This document shows, piece by piece, positions 51,882 to 60,900 of a stretch of 64,000 nucleotides of DNA. Origin of the DNA: Pseudomonas sp. AN-1 (GTDB lineage: Bacteria > Pseudomonadota > Gammaproteobacteria > Pseudomonadales > Pseudomonadaceae); NCBI RefSeq assembly GCF_034057115.1, contig NZ_CP139195.1:3286001-3350000 (forward strand), written 5' to 3'. The translations under genes and the position numbers were made by a program. Each line of letters begins with the position of its first letter. Position 1 is the stretch's first letter. The notes beneath the pieces are model-generated. The model ran no database searches. It was not told the origin of the DNA and was given only the letters and a program-made list of their open reading frames with translations.

Positions 51882-53222
51882 TCACTGCTCCTTGAACGAA
51901 CTGGCGACCCTGTCGAGGAGAGGTTTGAGCAGGTAGCTCAGCAGGTTGCGCTCCCCGGTCCGGATGGTGACCGAGGCCGGCATGCCGGCGCGGATGCGGT
52001 TGGCGCCGAGCATCGCCATGCCCTCCGTGGTGACCTCGATCTGGGCAAGGTAGAACGGCTGGCGGCTTTCCTCGTCGATCAGCCGGTCGGCCGACACCGT
52101 CAGCACCCGGCCGGGGATGCTGGGGGTCTGCGCGTGGTTGAAGGCGGGGAAGGCGATGCTCACCGGCAGTCCGGGCTCCATCCGGTCGATGACCTGCACC
52201 GGCAGCATGGCGTCGATCTGCAGCGGCTCGTTGGCCGGGACTATCTCCATGATCCTGGCGCCCGGCTGGATCACGCCGCCGATGGTGGCGATGTTCAGGC
52301 CCTGGACCATGCCGTCGATGGGGGCGCGGATGACGGTGTGGCGGACCTGGTAGTCGAGGGCCTGCAGGCGGTCGGCGAGGGCGCTGCGCTCCTTGCGGAC
52401 GTCGGCCAGCTGCGCCTGGATCTCCTTGCGATAGTCGTGGTCGTGCTGGAGGATGCGCAGGCGCAGCTCGGCCGCCTGCCCGCGGATGCGTGCGAGTTCG
52501 TTCTGGTTCTCCGCCTGGGCGGCGTTCAGCTCGGCGGCGCTGCGCTCGAGTTCGAGCATGCGGTTGCGCGGGATGTAGCCTTCGGCCGCCAGCTGGCGCG
52601 CGCCGTCGAGTTCCTGCTGGAGAAAGCGCAACTGCGCGGCGCGGGCGGCGTAGATCTGCTGCAGCCCCTTGGCCTGGTTCTCCGCCGAGTCGAGCGACTC
52701 CTGCAGGATGCTGACCTCGCCGGCGCGGCTGGTGCGCCGGGTGGCGAACAGGCGCCTCTGCAGGTCGAGCGCCGCGGCCAGCTCCGCGCTGTCGCCGAAG
52801 CGTTCCGACAGCCCGGCATCGAAGGCGACCTGCTCGCGGTCGTCGCGCTCGGCCTCCAGGCGGTTCTCCATCGTGCGGGCGGCGAGGTACTGGGCGCCGA
52901 TCACGCCCTGCTCGGCGCGGGCCTCGGTGGCGTCGAGGCGGACCAGCGGCTGGCCCTCGCTGACGCTGTCGCCCTCGCGCACCAGAATGGCCTCCACGCT
53001 GCCGCCGGTCAGGTGCTCAATGCTCTTGCGGTTGCTCGACACCTTCACGGTGGCGGAGGCGACCACCCCGGCATCCAGCGGCGCCAGCCAGGCCCACAGC
53101 AGGAAGCCGCCGAAGGCGACCAGCACCAGCGCCAGGCCGCGGCGCACGGTCTTGCGGTCGTCGACCGCGATGACCGGGGCGGGGCAGGGGCTGCCCTGGC
53201 CGAAATCCAGCGTGGACATCAT
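51882..53222 (-). CDS. Type I secretion membrane-fusion protein (HlyD/AprE-like)
   Basis: Periplasmic adaptor of the exporter, 446 residues. One N-terminal membrane helix (about 30-48, GLALVLVAFGGFLLWAWLAP), then a biotinyl-lipoyl-like segment (VVASATVKVSSNRKSIEHLTGG), a long coiled coil (about 110-270) and a C-terminal beta-barrel region (HTVIRAPIDGMVQGLN, GARIMEIVP). The start ATGATG overlaps the ABC gene stop (ATGA) and has CGGGAGGAGGG upstream. It is translationally coupled to both neighbours. Confidence 0.94.
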   Translation of the reverse strand: MMSTLDFGQGSPCPAPVIAVDDRKTVRRGLALVLVAFGGFLLWAWLAPLDAGVVASATVKVSSNRKSIEHLTGGSVEAILVREGDSVSEGQPLVRLDATEARAEQGVIGAQYLAARTMENRLEAERDDREQVAFDAGLSERFGDSAELAAALDLQRRLFATRRTSRAGEVSILQESLDSAENQAKGLQQIYAARAAQLRFLQQELDGARQLAAEGYIPRNRMLELERSAAELNAAQAENQNELARIRGQAAELRLRILQHDHDYRKEIQAQLADVRKERSALADRLQALDYQVRHTVIRAPIDGMVQGLNIATIGGVIQPGARIMEIVPANEPLQIDAMLPVQVIDRMEPGLPVSIAFPAFNHAQTPSIPGRVLTVSADRLIDEESRQPFYLAQIEVTTEGMAMLGANRIRAGMPASVTIRTGERNLLSYLLKPLLDRVASSFKEQ

Positions 53223-54958
53223 TCCCTCCTCCCGACCGCGGTCAGGGTATTGGCGGCGGGGTGCGCGCTGGCCGGCGCCAGCGCGGCGAGCACCTCGTCG
53301 CGGGGGCCGAACAGCTGCATAACGCCCTCGCGCAGCAGCAGGAGCTTGTCGACGGCGTTGAGCGTGCCGGGGCGGTGCGAAACGATGACGGTCGTGCAGC
53401 GGCGCTGGCGGAGCATGGCGATGACCTCGAGCAGCGCCCGCTCGCCGGCGTCGTCGAGGCTGGCGTTCGGCTCGTCGAGGACGACCAGGCTCGGCTCGCC
53501 GTAGATGGCGCGCGCCAGGCCGATGCGCTGCTTCTGCCCGCCGGACAGCGGGTGGCCGTCGGCGTCCAGCAGGGTGTCGTAGCCCCTGGGGAAGCGCAGG
53601 ATCATCTCGTGCACGCCGGCGCGCCTGGCGGCGAGGACGACCGCCTCGCCGTCGATCTCGCCGAAGCGGGCGATGTTCTCCGCGATGCTGCCCTCGAACA
53701 GCTCGACGTCCTGCGGCAGGTAGCCGAGCCACGGCCCGAGTTCCTCCTTGTTCCAGGCGAAGACGTCCGCGCCGTCGAGGCGGACCTTGCCGCTGAGGGG
53801 CGGCCAGATGCCCACCAGCAGGCGGGCGAGGGTCGACTTGCCGGCCGCCGAGGGGCCGATGATGCCCAGCGACTCGCCTGGCGCCAGGCGCAGGTTCACC
53901 CCGCGGATGATCGGCTGGGTCGAGCCCGGTGCGCCGGCGTGGAGGTTCTCGACGCTCAGCAGGCCGAGCGGACGCTGCAGCGGCATCGCCGCCGGCGGGG
54001 TCGGGAAGTCCTCCAGCAGCTGGCGCAGGCGGCCCCAGGCGCGGCGGGCGCCGAGCAGCGGCCGCCAGGCGCCGATGACCTGCTCGACCGGCGCCAGCGC
54101 CCGGCCGCTGAGGATCGAGCAGGCGATCATCATGCCCGGGGTGATCTGCCCGTCGATGGCCAGCAGCGCCCCGGCGCCGAGGATCAGCGACTGCAGGGTC
54201 AGCCGCACGAAGCGGCCCAGGCCGCCGATCCAGGCGGCGCGGTCCGAGGCGAGCGTCTGCTTGTCGAGGATGCGCAGGTAGCTGGCGAACCAGCGCCGGC
54301 CGATGGCCGGCAGCATGCCCAGCGCGGCGATGGCCTCGGCGTTGCGCAGGTTGTTGTTGGCGAAGCTGGCCGAGGCCTGGCTCGCCTGGTTGGCCTCGGC
54401 CAGCGGCTTGGCGGTGGCCAGCTCGGTGAGGAAGGTCAGCGCCACCAGCAGCAGCGAGCCGGCCAGGGTGAGGAAGCCGAGCAGGGGGTGGACGAGGAAG
54501 GCGATGGACAGGTAGATCGGCGTCCAGGGCGCATCGAAGAAGGCGAACAGGCCGTTGCCGGTGAGGAACTGGCGCACCTGGGCGAGATCCTGCAGGGCCT
54601 GCGCCGGATTGCCGCCGGCGCGGCTCAGGTTGCGCTCGAAGGCGGCGCGGAAGACCCGGCGGCTGAGGCTCATGTCGAGGCGGTTGCCGACGCGGATCAT
54701 CACCCGGCTGCGCAGCGTCTCGAGCAGGGCCAGCAGCACGTACAGGCCGACCATCAGCAGGGTCAGCATCAGCAGCGTGGTGGAGTTGGCGCTGACCAGG
54801 GCGCGGTCGTAGACCTGCAGCATGTAGACCGCTGGGGTGAGCATCAGCAGGTTGATGACCCCGCTGAAGCCGGCCAGCGCGTAGAAGGTATGGCGCAGGC
54901 TGAACAGGGCCTCGGCGAGTTCGGAGCGTGGCTTCGGTTTGCGGTCCATCGTGCTCAT
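53219..54958 (-). CDS. Type I secretion ABC transporter ATPase/permease (AprD/PrtD-like)
   Basis: Inner-membrane ABC exporter of 579 residues. Six helices lie in residues 25-300 (with the SANSTTLLMLTLLMVGLYVLL segment), then the nucleotide-binding domain: Walker A GPSAAGKST at 368-376, signature LSGGQKQR at 471-478, Walker B LVVLDEP at 491-497 and His528 in VSHRP. There is no N-terminal C39 or CLD domain, as in protease-type (PrtD/AprD) exporters. Its probable substrate is the RTX peroxidase encoded 3 kb away. The start may instead be 54949; neither has a clear ribosome-binding site. Confidence 0.95.
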   Translation of the reverse strand: MSTMDRKPKPRSELAEALFSLRHTFYALAGFSGVINLLMLTPAVYMLQVYDRALVSANSTTLLMLTLLMVGLYVLLALLETLRSRVMIRVGNRLDMSLSRRVFRAAFERNLSRAGGNPAQALQDLAQVRQFLTGNGLFAFFDAPWTPIYLSIAFLVHPLLGFLTLAGSLLLVALTFLTELATAKPLAEANQASQASASFANNNLRNAEAIAALGMLPAIGRRWFASYLRILDKQTLASDRAAWIGGLGRFVRLTLQSLILGAGALLAIDGQITPGMMIACSILSGRALAPVEQVIGAWRPLLGARRAWGRLRQLLEDFPTPPAAMPLQRPLGLLSVENLHAGAPGSTQPIIRGVNLRLAPGESLGIIGPSAAGKSTLARLLVGIWPPLSGKVRLDGADVFAWNKEELGPWLGYLPQDVELFEGSIAENIARFGEIDGEAVVLAARRAGVHEMILRFPRGYDTLLDADGHPLSGGQKQRIGLARAIYGEPSLVVLDEPNASLDDAGERALLEVIAMLRQRRCTTVIVSHRPGTLNAVDKLLLLREGVMQLFGPRDEVLAALAPASAHPAANTLTAVGRRE

Positions 54959-55424
54959 CCACGGCAGCGGATCATGGGCGATCCCGTGCGGCAGGCCCGG
55001 CCCTTCCGGGGCGGGTCCCGCGGCGCAACGGCCCTGTCACGGCTTTCAGGGTTAGCTTAGGCGGGAGGCGCCGTGCGGCGAGCGCGGCGGGCCGGCGCGG
55101 AGCCGCTGCCTGCGCTTCGGTCGGCGGGAAGGTCCAGTGAAAACAAGGGCTTGGCGGGGGCTGGCGGTCCCTGCGACGGCCGTTTGGCGGGGCGAAATCG
55201 TCGGACCTAAGTCCGGGGTGCCCGCACGCGGAGCGCGCCTGCGGCGGTGCGAGCCGACGAGCGTAGCGGCGCCGCGCCGGCGGCCTGCTACGCTGCCAGA
55301 AAAGGCCGGCAACCCGGCGGGCGTCCGTCCCGCCCGGGGCGAACGGTTGCGACCGGCGAGCGGCGCGGTCCGCGGGCGCGGGGCGCCGAGAGGGTCGGGG
55401 TGGGGGCTAGAGAAGGATCTTTCC
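54959..55424. other. 466-base divergent gap between secretion operon and response regulator
   Basis: Very GC-rich gap between divergent genes, so promoters for both must lie here, but none could be identified with confidence. It contains a perfect short palindrome CGGACCTAAGTCCG (55202-55215) and TAAGTCCGG (55208-55216), similar to a motif repeated before the peroxidase gene. Short open frames in it have no coding-like pattern. The response regulator has AGAAGGA at 55411. Confidence 0.6.
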
Positions 55425-56108
55425 ATGCAGATCAGGATTGGTGTCGTCGACGATCATCCGCTGTTGCGCGAGGGCGTCGTCAACACGCTCAGGAAGCGGG
55501 CCGATCTCAAGGTGGTGGAGCAGGGCGGCAGCGCCGACGAGGCGCAGTCGATCGCCGAGCGCCTCGCTCCGGATGTCCTGCTGATGGACGTGAACATGCC
55601 CGGCGACACCTTCGCCGCGGTGCGCGCGATCGCCTCGCGCCTGCCTGCCGTCAAGATCATCATGCTCACCGTCTCCGAGTCGGAGGAGGATGCCTGCTGC
55701 GCGCTCGAGGCCGGGGCGAAGGGTTATCTGCTCAAGGGCATCAGCGGGCCGGATCTGGTGCAGGCCATCCGCATCGTGGCCATGGGGGCCATCTACATAA
55801 GTCCGGCGCTGGAGAAGAAGTTGCTGCAGAACTTCGGCAGGCAGGAGGCCGACAAGAAAGGCGTCAGGCTGACTCACCGCGAGGAGCAGGTCATTCGCGA
55901 AGTTTCCAACGGACTGACCAACAAGGAAGTTGCCTGGCGACTGGCGATCAGCGAGAAGACAGTGAAACACTACATGACCTGCGTCATGCAGAAGTTGAAT
56001 GCCCGCAACCGCGTCGAGGCGGTCGCCGCCCTGCGCCGTTACTGGGAGCGCGAAAGCATGGGGCGAATGATCTTCGGGGCGTCGCTGCACGACTCCAAGG
56101 AATCGTGA
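55425..56108 (+). CDS. NarL/LuxR-family response regulator
   Basis: A 227-residue transcription regulator. The receiver domain (1-120) has IGVVDDHPLLREG, the phospho-acceptor Asp55 in LLMDVNMPG, and GAKGYLLKG. The LuxR-type DNA-binding helix-turn-helix lies at about 155-210 (LTHREEQVIREVSNGLTNKE, KTVKHYMTCVMQKLNARNR). The pair partner is the kinase gene that meets it tail to tail 22 bases away. Its position between the secretion operon and the peroxidase gene makes these the likely targets; this is an inference. Confidence 0.92.
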   Translation: MQIRIGVVDDHPLLREGVVNTLRKRADLKVVEQGGSADEAQSIAERLAPDVLLMDVNMPGDTFAAVRAIASRLPAVKIIMLTVSESEEDACCALEAGAKGYLLKGISGPDLVQAIRIVAMGAIYISPALEKKLLQNFGRQEADKKGVRLTHREEQVIREVSNGLTNKEVAWRLAISEKTVKHYMTCVMQKLNARNRVEAVAALRRYWERESMGRMIFGASLHDSKES

Positions 56109-56130
56109 AGTTCCGGCATCCTGCGCCGCG

Positions 56131-57489
56131 CTACAGTCTGAATTGCGCCTTCACCGTGGTGCCCTGTCCCGGCTGCGAGTCGATGGTGAAGAAGCCACCG
56201 AGCGATTCCACCCGATAGCGCAGGCCGGCCAGGCCCAGGCGGGCATTGTCGCCGCCCCCCACCTCCGGCGCCCGCGCCGGCATCCCCGGTCCGCGGTCCG
56301 ATACCTGCACGCTCAGCAGTCCGTTGCCATAGCTGGCGGCCAGCATCTGGCCGGCGCCATCGGCATGGCGAAAGGCGTTGTTCAGGCATTCCTGGACGAA
56401 GCGGTAGATGCAGATCTTCAGGGGCAGGGGCGCGCTCGGGGGCAGCGGCGCCAGCGCCAGCTCGACCGCCGTCGAGGTCCGCTGCATGTGCCGCTGGGCG
56501 GCGAGCTGCAGCTCCTCGTGCAGCGTCAGGTCGTTGACCTCCGGGAGGGCCAGGCCGCGGGAGATGTCGCGGATTTCCCGCAGGGCATCCTGGGCGGCGC
56601 CCCTGATCGTTTCGTACTCCTCGCCGGGGGTGCCATGGGCCGCGCCGAGCTGTTCGGCGAGGTCGTCGAGGCGGATGAGGATCAGGGTCAGCAGCTGCGC
56701 CGGGCCATCGTGCAGGTCGGCGCCGAGGCGCCTGAGGGTGAGCTCGTTGATCTTCCAGAACTCGTGGGTGGCATTGGTGATCCGCTTCTGCAGCTTGGCG
56801 TTCTTGCGATGCAGGCGGGCCTGGGCGATCACGCGCGCGTTCAGCGCCATGCGCTGGTGCTGGATGATCCGGTCGCCGCGGCGGACGAAGAAGTAGATCA
56901 GTCCCAGCATGGCCAGGGTCGCGGTGCCGACCACCAGCCAGACCTGCCGGCGCACCCGGCCGATTTCCTTCTCGAGCCCGTCGGCCCTTTCGTAGAACTC
57001 GCCGACGGCGACGACCTTGCCGCTGTCGGCGGCGCGCAGCGGGGCGTAGATCTCGTAGAGGGGGATGGCGAGGCTGCGCTCGAAGTCGTTCTCCTCCTGC
57101 TCGAGATCCTCGAGGGCGGTGACCACCCGGCCGGCCAGCGCCCCGGCGATCTCGTCCATGGGAAAGCTGCGGTGGGTGATCGACTTGTCCGTGCTGTAGG
57201 CCACGGTGCCGTCCGTGCGCCAGATCTTCACCGAGGCGACGTGGCGCCTGAGCGACGGGCTGCGGGTCAGCTGGTCGAGCGCCCGGGTGCTCTGCGGCGA
57301 GAGGGTGGCGGTGCTGCTCAGCTCCTGCACGTAGGGTTCCAGGAAGGCCTCCATGTAGAGCGCGCCGGCCTCGGCCGCGCTCTGCAGGGCGGCGCTCTGC
57401 ACCCGCGCGCTGACCAGGTTGCCGACGAAGGTCATGGTCAGGCCGAGGGTCAGCGCGGCGGCGACGAGGAACTGGGTGGAGCGGCTCAT
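56131..57489 (-). CDS. NarX/DegS-type sensor histidine kinase
   Basis: Inner-membrane kinase of 452 residues. Helix 1 at about 5-26 and helix 2 at about 183-203 bracket a periplasmic sensor of some 155 residues. This has no clear known domain but contains IWRTDGTVAYST, as in dCache/PAS-like folds. A HisKA_3 dimerisation domain has the phosphorylated His260 in LGADLHDGPAQLL, and a HATPase_c domain ends with SDRGPGMP and LGLAGLRYRVESLGG. The start MSRSTQFLVA was chosen because the upstream in-frame region has atypical codon use. It is divergent from the peroxidase gene. Confidence 0.9.
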   Translation of the reverse strand: MSRSTQFLVAAALTLGLTMTFVGNLVSARVQSAALQSAAEAGALYMEAFLEPYVQELSSTATLSPQSTRALDQLTRSPSLRRHVASVKIWRTDGTVAYSTDKSITHRSFPMDEIAGALAGRVVTALEDLEQEENDFERSLAIPLYEIYAPLRAADSGKVVAVGEFYERADGLEKEIGRVRRQVWLVVGTATLAMLGLIYFFVRRGDRIIQHQRMALNARVIAQARLHRKNAKLQKRITNATHEFWKINELTLRRLGADLHDGPAQLLTLILIRLDDLAEQLGAAHGTPGEEYETIRGAAQDALREIRDISRGLALPEVNDLTLHEELQLAAQRHMQRTSTAVELALAPLPPSAPLPLKICIYRFVQECLNNAFRHADGAGQMLAASYGNGLLSVQVSDRGPGMPARAPEVGGGDNARLGLAGLRYRVESLGGFFTIDSQPGQGTTVKAQFRL

Positions 57490-57901
57490 GCCGTGGCTGG
57501 CGCCGTGCGGCAGGTCCGGCCTGCCGCGATTTCCCTGGCGGGAATGGCGAGCGCCTCCGACCAAGGTCCGAGCAGCGACCGGGCCTGAAGTCGCCGAATT
57601 CGATTGGACCTTTTCGTTCTTCGCCATTTTCCGCACGCCCCTAGACTCTACAGACAGGTGACGGATGAAGACTATCACCATACGGGAGATGGGGCGCACG
57701 ACTGTCGGGCAAAAAAGAATGCGGCACTAATCGGTAACTTCGGGGCGCATTTCGCGATTGTCCGGGCGGGAGGGGAAGTCGCTCTTTGCGCAGCGAAAGT
57801 CCGGCGTGGATATACATGGTGAAGTTCGCCGGCAAGGAATAACTCCGGACTCGCGGAGGCGGATCCGAAGTTATGGGATTCAATCGCCAGGGGAAAACAT
57901 C
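57490..57901. other. 412-base divergent control region of kinase and RTX peroxidase genes
   Basis: Lower in GC than its surroundings, and not coding by codon usage. Three copies of a TAACTYCGG motif occur: TAACTTCGG at 57735-57743 (+), TAACTCCGG at 57840-57848 (+) and its inverted TAACTTCGG form at 57865-57873 (-). An in-frame extension of the peroxidase gene to 57758 is not supported. The gene has CAGGGGAAAA upstream of its ATG. Confidence 0.6.
57839..57874. promoter_or_regulatory. Imperfect inverted repeat in the peroxidase leader
   Basis: ATAACTCCGGA (57839-57849) and TCCGAAGTTAT (57864-57874) are inverted 11-base arms with one mismatch, 14 bases apart. The element lies 28-63 bases before the peroxidase start. 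It may be a dimer-binding operator or a leader hairpin. Confidence 0.5.
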
Positions 57902-60900
57902 ATGGCCACCAGTTATGTTCTCAAGCCTTTCCGCTTCAATATTTCCGATCTGAACTTCATGCGGGACCAGATCAACTTCCGCCCCCTGTACGATGCCGCT
58001 GGCAATGCCGTCATCAACTGGGACGGAACCTGCACCGTGTACAACGCCAAGGGGGTTGCCTATCAGGATCTGGGCAGCCCGGCGGCCAACATCGCCGCCT
58101 ACGGCCAGTCCTATGCCGCGGTGACCGCCGCCCAGGGCCTGCGCGATCCGTCCGGGCTGAACAACAACCTGTACCTGGTGAATGCCACCTGGGGGGCGGT
58201 CGACCAGCCGTTCCTGCAGCGCACCCAGGTGGTGTACGACCAGTACGTCAGGCCGCTGGATGCCGGCGATCCGAATGCCTTCTACGCGCTGAAGTTCGCC
58301 ACCAGTCCGAACCCGGCTGCGGCGGACTACACCAAGCGCGGCGACGACCTGTCCACCCCGGACGTCGACGAGGCCTCGCCGGTGCAGAACGTCGTCGACT
58401 ACACGCCGCGGATGATCAGCCAGCTGACCACCACGGCCGGCGTGACCTTCCAGACCGAGCCCGGCGGCAGCCACCTGGTCAAGGACGCCAACGGCTTCAC
58501 CCAGGTCGCCGACTACGGCCTGCTCGAGTCGCTCGGCCAGCAGGACGCCCAGCGCCCGGTCAACGAGGACGGTTCGGCCAGCAACGAATTCTTCGTCGGC
58601 GCGCAGAACCCCGGCATGGCGCCGGTCAACGGCTGGTTCGTGCTGTTCGGCCAGTTCTTCGACCACGGCCTCGACTTCGTCGGCAAGGGCGGCGACGGCA
58701 CCCGGATCACCATCAACCTGGCGCCGGACGATCCGCTGTACGGCGTCATCGATCCCACCACCGGCCAGCCGGCCAGCAAGATCGTCATCACCCGTGCCGA
58801 CGTCAGCGGCTTCACCGCCGACGGCACGCCGCAGTGGGTCAACCACACCTCGCCCTACATCGACCAGAGCCAGACCTACGGCTCCAGCCAGCAAGTGACC
58901 GACCTGCTGCGCGAGTGGGTGTCCACCGACAACGGTGTGAGCTACCACGCCGGTGCCCACATGCTGGACGGCAATACCTCGGCGGCCTGGCAGAACGCCT
59001 TCGGCGAGACGACCCATGCCACCCTGCCCACGCTCAACGAGCTGCGCGCGCACCTGATCGCCACCGGCCGCGACGACCTGAGCTGGGAGGACGTGGCCAA
59101 CCTGCGCAACCGCGACGCGGCAGGGCACGTGGCGACCGGCGCGGAGGCGGGCAATTCCGGCCAGGCGCTGATCCTCGACATGAACCCGCGCTTCGACGAG
59201 GCGCATTTCGAAAACCCGCTGAACCCGGACGCGGCGGCCGATTTCGCCGCCGGCATCGCCACCCTCAAGGCGGCCGCGCAGGCGCTGGGCGCCGGCTACG
59301 ACTTCGCCTACGTCGACGGCGCCGGGGCCAACGACGGCTATCTCGAACTCAAGCTGCCCGCCGGCGCCATGGGTCCGGGCTCGCCGGCCATGACCCTGAC
59401 CGGCGCCAGCGCGCTGGCCCTGTGGGTGAACTTCGCCGACTTCAGCATCAAGACCAGCATGCAGGCCGGTCCCGGGGTGATCGCCATCGACCCGGCAGTG
59501 CGTGCCGCCGTCGGCGACCTGCTGCTGGCCGCGGTAGGCGACCACTACATCGCCGGCGACGGCCGGGTGAACGAGAACATCGGCCTGACCGCGGTCCACC
59601 ACGTCTGGCACGAGGAGCACAACTTCCAGGTGCGCAACATCCAGGCGGCCGTCACGGCCGAGGACCTGCGCCAGGAGCGGCTCGACCAGCACGGCACCTA
59701 CGACCACGACCTGCTCCACGAATGGCAGGTGGCCACCGCCAGCCAGGACGCCAGCGGCAACTACCTCAACGCCGACGGCTCCATCGCCTGGGACGAGGCC
59801 AGGCTGTTCCACGCCGCCAAGATCACCGTCGAGATGGAGTACCAGCACACCGCGGTGGACCAGTTCGCCCGCACCATCACCCCCAACATCGCCGAGTTCG
59901 TCGGCTACAACAGCGGCGAGCAGGGCGACGTCAGCCTGGACTTCGCCCAGGTGGCCTACCGCTTCGGCCACAGCACGCTGCGCGAGTCGATCGACCTGAT
60001 CGATCCCGACGGCGACATCACCGGCGCGGTGATGCGCGTGGCGCTGGAGCGCGCCTTCCTGTCGCCCGAGCTGTTCGCGCAGAAGGGCGCGGCCGCCATC
60101 GCCCTGGGCATGACCCACCAGCAGGCCAACGAGATCGACGAGTTCGTCACCCCGGCGCTCAACCAGGGCCTGCTGGGCATGCCGCTGGACCTGGCGGCGA
60201 TCAACATCGCCCGCAGCCGCGACCTCGGCATCCCCACCCTCAACGAGTTCCGCAAGGCCATCGGCCTCAGCGAGTACGCCAGCTGGGCCGACTTCGGCGC
60301 CAACATGATCCACCCGGACAACCTGGTGAACTTCATCGCCGCCTACTCGTTCGACGGCAACCTCGAGCGCGCCGCGGCGCTGATCGGCCTGGAGAACGGC
60401 AGCATCGCCGAGGGCGACGCCGCCGCCCTGGGCTACACCTACCAGCAGGCGCTGGACTTCCTGCAGAACACCGACGCCTCGCTCTACGGGGTGGACGGCT
60501 TCCGGCACATCGACACCTGGCTGGGCGGCCTGGCCGAGGTGCACGTCACCGGCGGCCTGCTCGGCGAGACCTTCGACACGGTGTTCGCCGACCAGATCAG
60601 CCGGCTGATGAACGGCGACCGCTTCTACTACCTGTACCGCCTCGACCAGCTGCAGATGGGCGAAGGCATCGTCAACGAGCAGTTCAAGGACATCGTCGAG
60701 CGCAACACCGGCCTCGAGCACCTCAACGGCAGCGTGTTCGCCTACGCCGACAAGTACTACGACCTGTCGGAAACGGCGGCGGCCAACGCCAGGACCGAGC
60801 ACAAGTACGGTGACGTGCTGGCGGCCAACCCGACGCTGGGCATCTATTCCACCAAGGGCAGCGCCACCACCGGCAACGGCGCCATCGTCAGCGTCAACGG

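Noticed and set aside
51882-54962. A single 1026-codon frame suggesting a fused exporter gene
   Set aside because: The upstream half is a frame shadow of the ABC transporter. The membrane-fusion gene starts at 53222 with an ATGA overlap and its own ribosome-binding site.
57490-57699. An N-terminal extension of the sensor kinase up to base 57699
   Set aside because: Third-position GC falls sharply there, and the translated stretch is hydrophilic with no kinase-family similarity, so the start at 57489 was kept.
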